Assembly (NCBI RefSeq): GCF_030525755.1
Contig: NZ_JAUNEC010000018.1
Span: 1-30,576 of the forward strand
Length of the DNA stretch: 30,576 nucleotides
Reading direction: 5' to 3'
Source: Alysiella sp.
GTDB taxonomy: Bacteria > Pseudomonadota > Gammaproteobacteria > Burkholderiales > Neisseriaceae
The position numbers and the translations under genes were made by a program. Positions 29,848-30,576 of this stretch are shown piece after piece. Within the stretch, counting starts at the first letter, position 1, and each line of letters opens with the position of its first letter. The notes beneath the pieces were generated by a model, which saw nothing but the letters and a program-made list of their open reading frames with translations, was not told where the DNA came from and did no database searches.

Positions 29848-30414
29848 ATGAAAAAATACACCGCTTTATCTTTGGCAACAGCTTTATTGTTGGTAGCCTG
29901 TGGCACAGAACCTTCCTCGGTGCAAAAACCTGTTTCAGCATCAGCAGTCTCTGTTGCATCTGCTGCATCAGAAATCGTGGTTTCATCACCAGATGCAACA
30001 ACATCTCAAATGCAAGAAAACAACATTCAATTTGCAGGACTGGAAAACTATGAAGAAAAATTGGGCGACATCGGTTTAATGCCAGAAGGTGTGCCTGCTG
30101 AACAAGTTGTATTATTGAAAAGCAATGGCGAGATTACGATAACGGGTGTGAAACAAGGTCAAGTGAAAACCGATATTGCTGCTTTTTTTGCCAATTTGGA
30201 AAAAGATTTGAAAGCCGATAAAGGCATAGGTAAATTGAATTTTTCGGTAGAAAAACAACGTGTTGCATACAGTTATACCATAAATGGGGTGCATGAGAGT
30301 TGCATCACATCAGTAGGTGGAGACCAAAATATCATAACCGTTTGTGCTGCATCAGTAAAAACGCCTGTTAAGGAGCTGAATGAATTGTTGAAAAATGTGG
30401 TTTTCCCATCTTAA
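29848..30414 (+). CDS. Putative lipoprotein of unknown function
   Basis: 188 residues. Lipoprotein signal with lipobox LVAC and Cys18, then a Ser/Ala/Val-rich low-complexity linker (about 20-50) and a globular part (about 55-188) that I do not recognise. Two further cysteines (HESCITSVGG and ITVCAAS) are spaced to form a disulphide. SNGEITITGVKQGQVKTDIAAFFANLEKDLKADKG looks like a strand-helix unit. Gly/Asp after the lipidated Cys is not the strict inner-membrane Asp+2 signal (Gly at +2), so the outer membrane is likely. CAGGA precedes the start. It stands alone between an inverted-repeat element and a terminator. Confidence 0.82.
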   Translation: MKKYTALSLATALLLVACGTEPSSVQKPVSASAVSVASAASEIVVSSPDATTSQMQENNIQFAGLENYEEKLGDIGLMPEGVPAEQVVLLKSNGEITITGVKQGQVKTDIAAFFANLEKDLKADKGIGKLNFSVEKQRVAYSYTINGVHESCITSVGGDQNIITVCAASVKTPVKELNELLKNVVFPS

Positions 30415-30428
30415 CAACATTATCAATC

Positions 30429-30468
30429 ATTTTCAGGCAGCTTGTGTTTAGGCTGCCTGAAAATTTTT
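30429..30468 (+). terminator. Rho-independent terminator after the lipoprotein gene
   Basis: ATTTTCAGGCAGC (30429-30441) pairs with GCTGCCTGAAAAT (30452-30464) around a 10-nt loop and runs into TTTTT. It starts 15 nt after the stop and uses one perfect and one near-perfect uptake sequence. I see no gene in 30470-30576. Confidence 0.8.
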
Positions 30469-30576
30469 GTTGTGCCGTCAATTTTTGTGAATATGCATTA
30501 AAACAAAAACATTCAGTAGTGTATGGGGTAGTGCTAGTTTTGTCATGGATATAAACCGACAATTTCGGCAAAAAAC

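Noticed and set aside
1..30576. CRISPR array suggested by many short repeats
   Set aside because: The repeats are uptake sequences scattered in both orientations with irregular spacing; there are no regular spacers and no cas genes.
1..30576. Defence, phage or toxin-antitoxin system
   Set aside because: All gene-sized frames are accounted for by core genes or small unknowns with no nuclease, helicase-partner, transposase or toxin signature beyond DinG and the PolB-type exonuclease, which are housekeeping types.

Overview
The window is chromosomal DNA from a member of the Neisseriaceae. The clearest marker is a 12-mer, AGGCTGCCTGAA or its complement, which I count 32 times as a perfect match, about once per kb, with many near matches. 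This is the AG-simDUS dialect of the neisserial DNA uptake sequence, described for Simonsiella muelleri and relatives. Fairly AT-rich DNA and Neisseria-type proteins (LtgA-like transglycosylase, PriB, BamE next to Fur) agree. A Simonsiella/Alysiella-like organism is the best guess; the species is inference.

Layout. 114-2896 (minus): three genes of a pseudaminic acid pathway, pseF, an unknown small gene and a pseG-pseH fusion. 3061-10462 (plus): lldD, dsbD, gmhB, the lytic transglycosylase ltgA, and the rpsF-priB-rpsR-rplI operon, which ends in a strong terminator. 10796-28051 (minus): argH, an ankyrin-repeat gene, ftsK, dinG, lgt, a PolB-type exonuclease, yiaA, the ygfZ-thioesterase-trpB group, a metallo-beta-lactamase-fold hydrolase, a small unknown gene, a DUF456 membrane protein, pssA, and dapB overlapping bamE. 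28215-30414 (plus): fur, fpr and a small lipoprotein gene.

Most genes are housekeeping: envelope building (LtgA, Lgt, BamE, PssA, GmhB, DsbD), translation, chromosome handling (FtsK, DinG, PriB) and amino acid synthesis (ArgH, TrpB, DapB). The pse genes point to a surface glycan carrying pseudaminic acid. I found no tRNA, rRNA, CRISPR array, transposase, phage gene or defence system.

The less ordinary content is in the spacers. At about 10.55-10.77, 19.48-19.52, 23.68-23.79 and 29.58-29.69 kb there are roughly 110-bp elements whose core resembles the Neisseria Correia repeat (CREE) but whose ends read TATRGTYG instead of the classical TATAGTGG. A second family has the inverted motif AGTACACGACAA set next to an uptake sequence (12.2-12.34, 19.37 and 29.52-29.78 kb), and at 29.5 kb one family sits nested in the other. 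Uptake sequences also form most terminator-like hairpins, supply codons inside many proteins, provide stop codons, and occupy the ribosome-binding region of gmhB.
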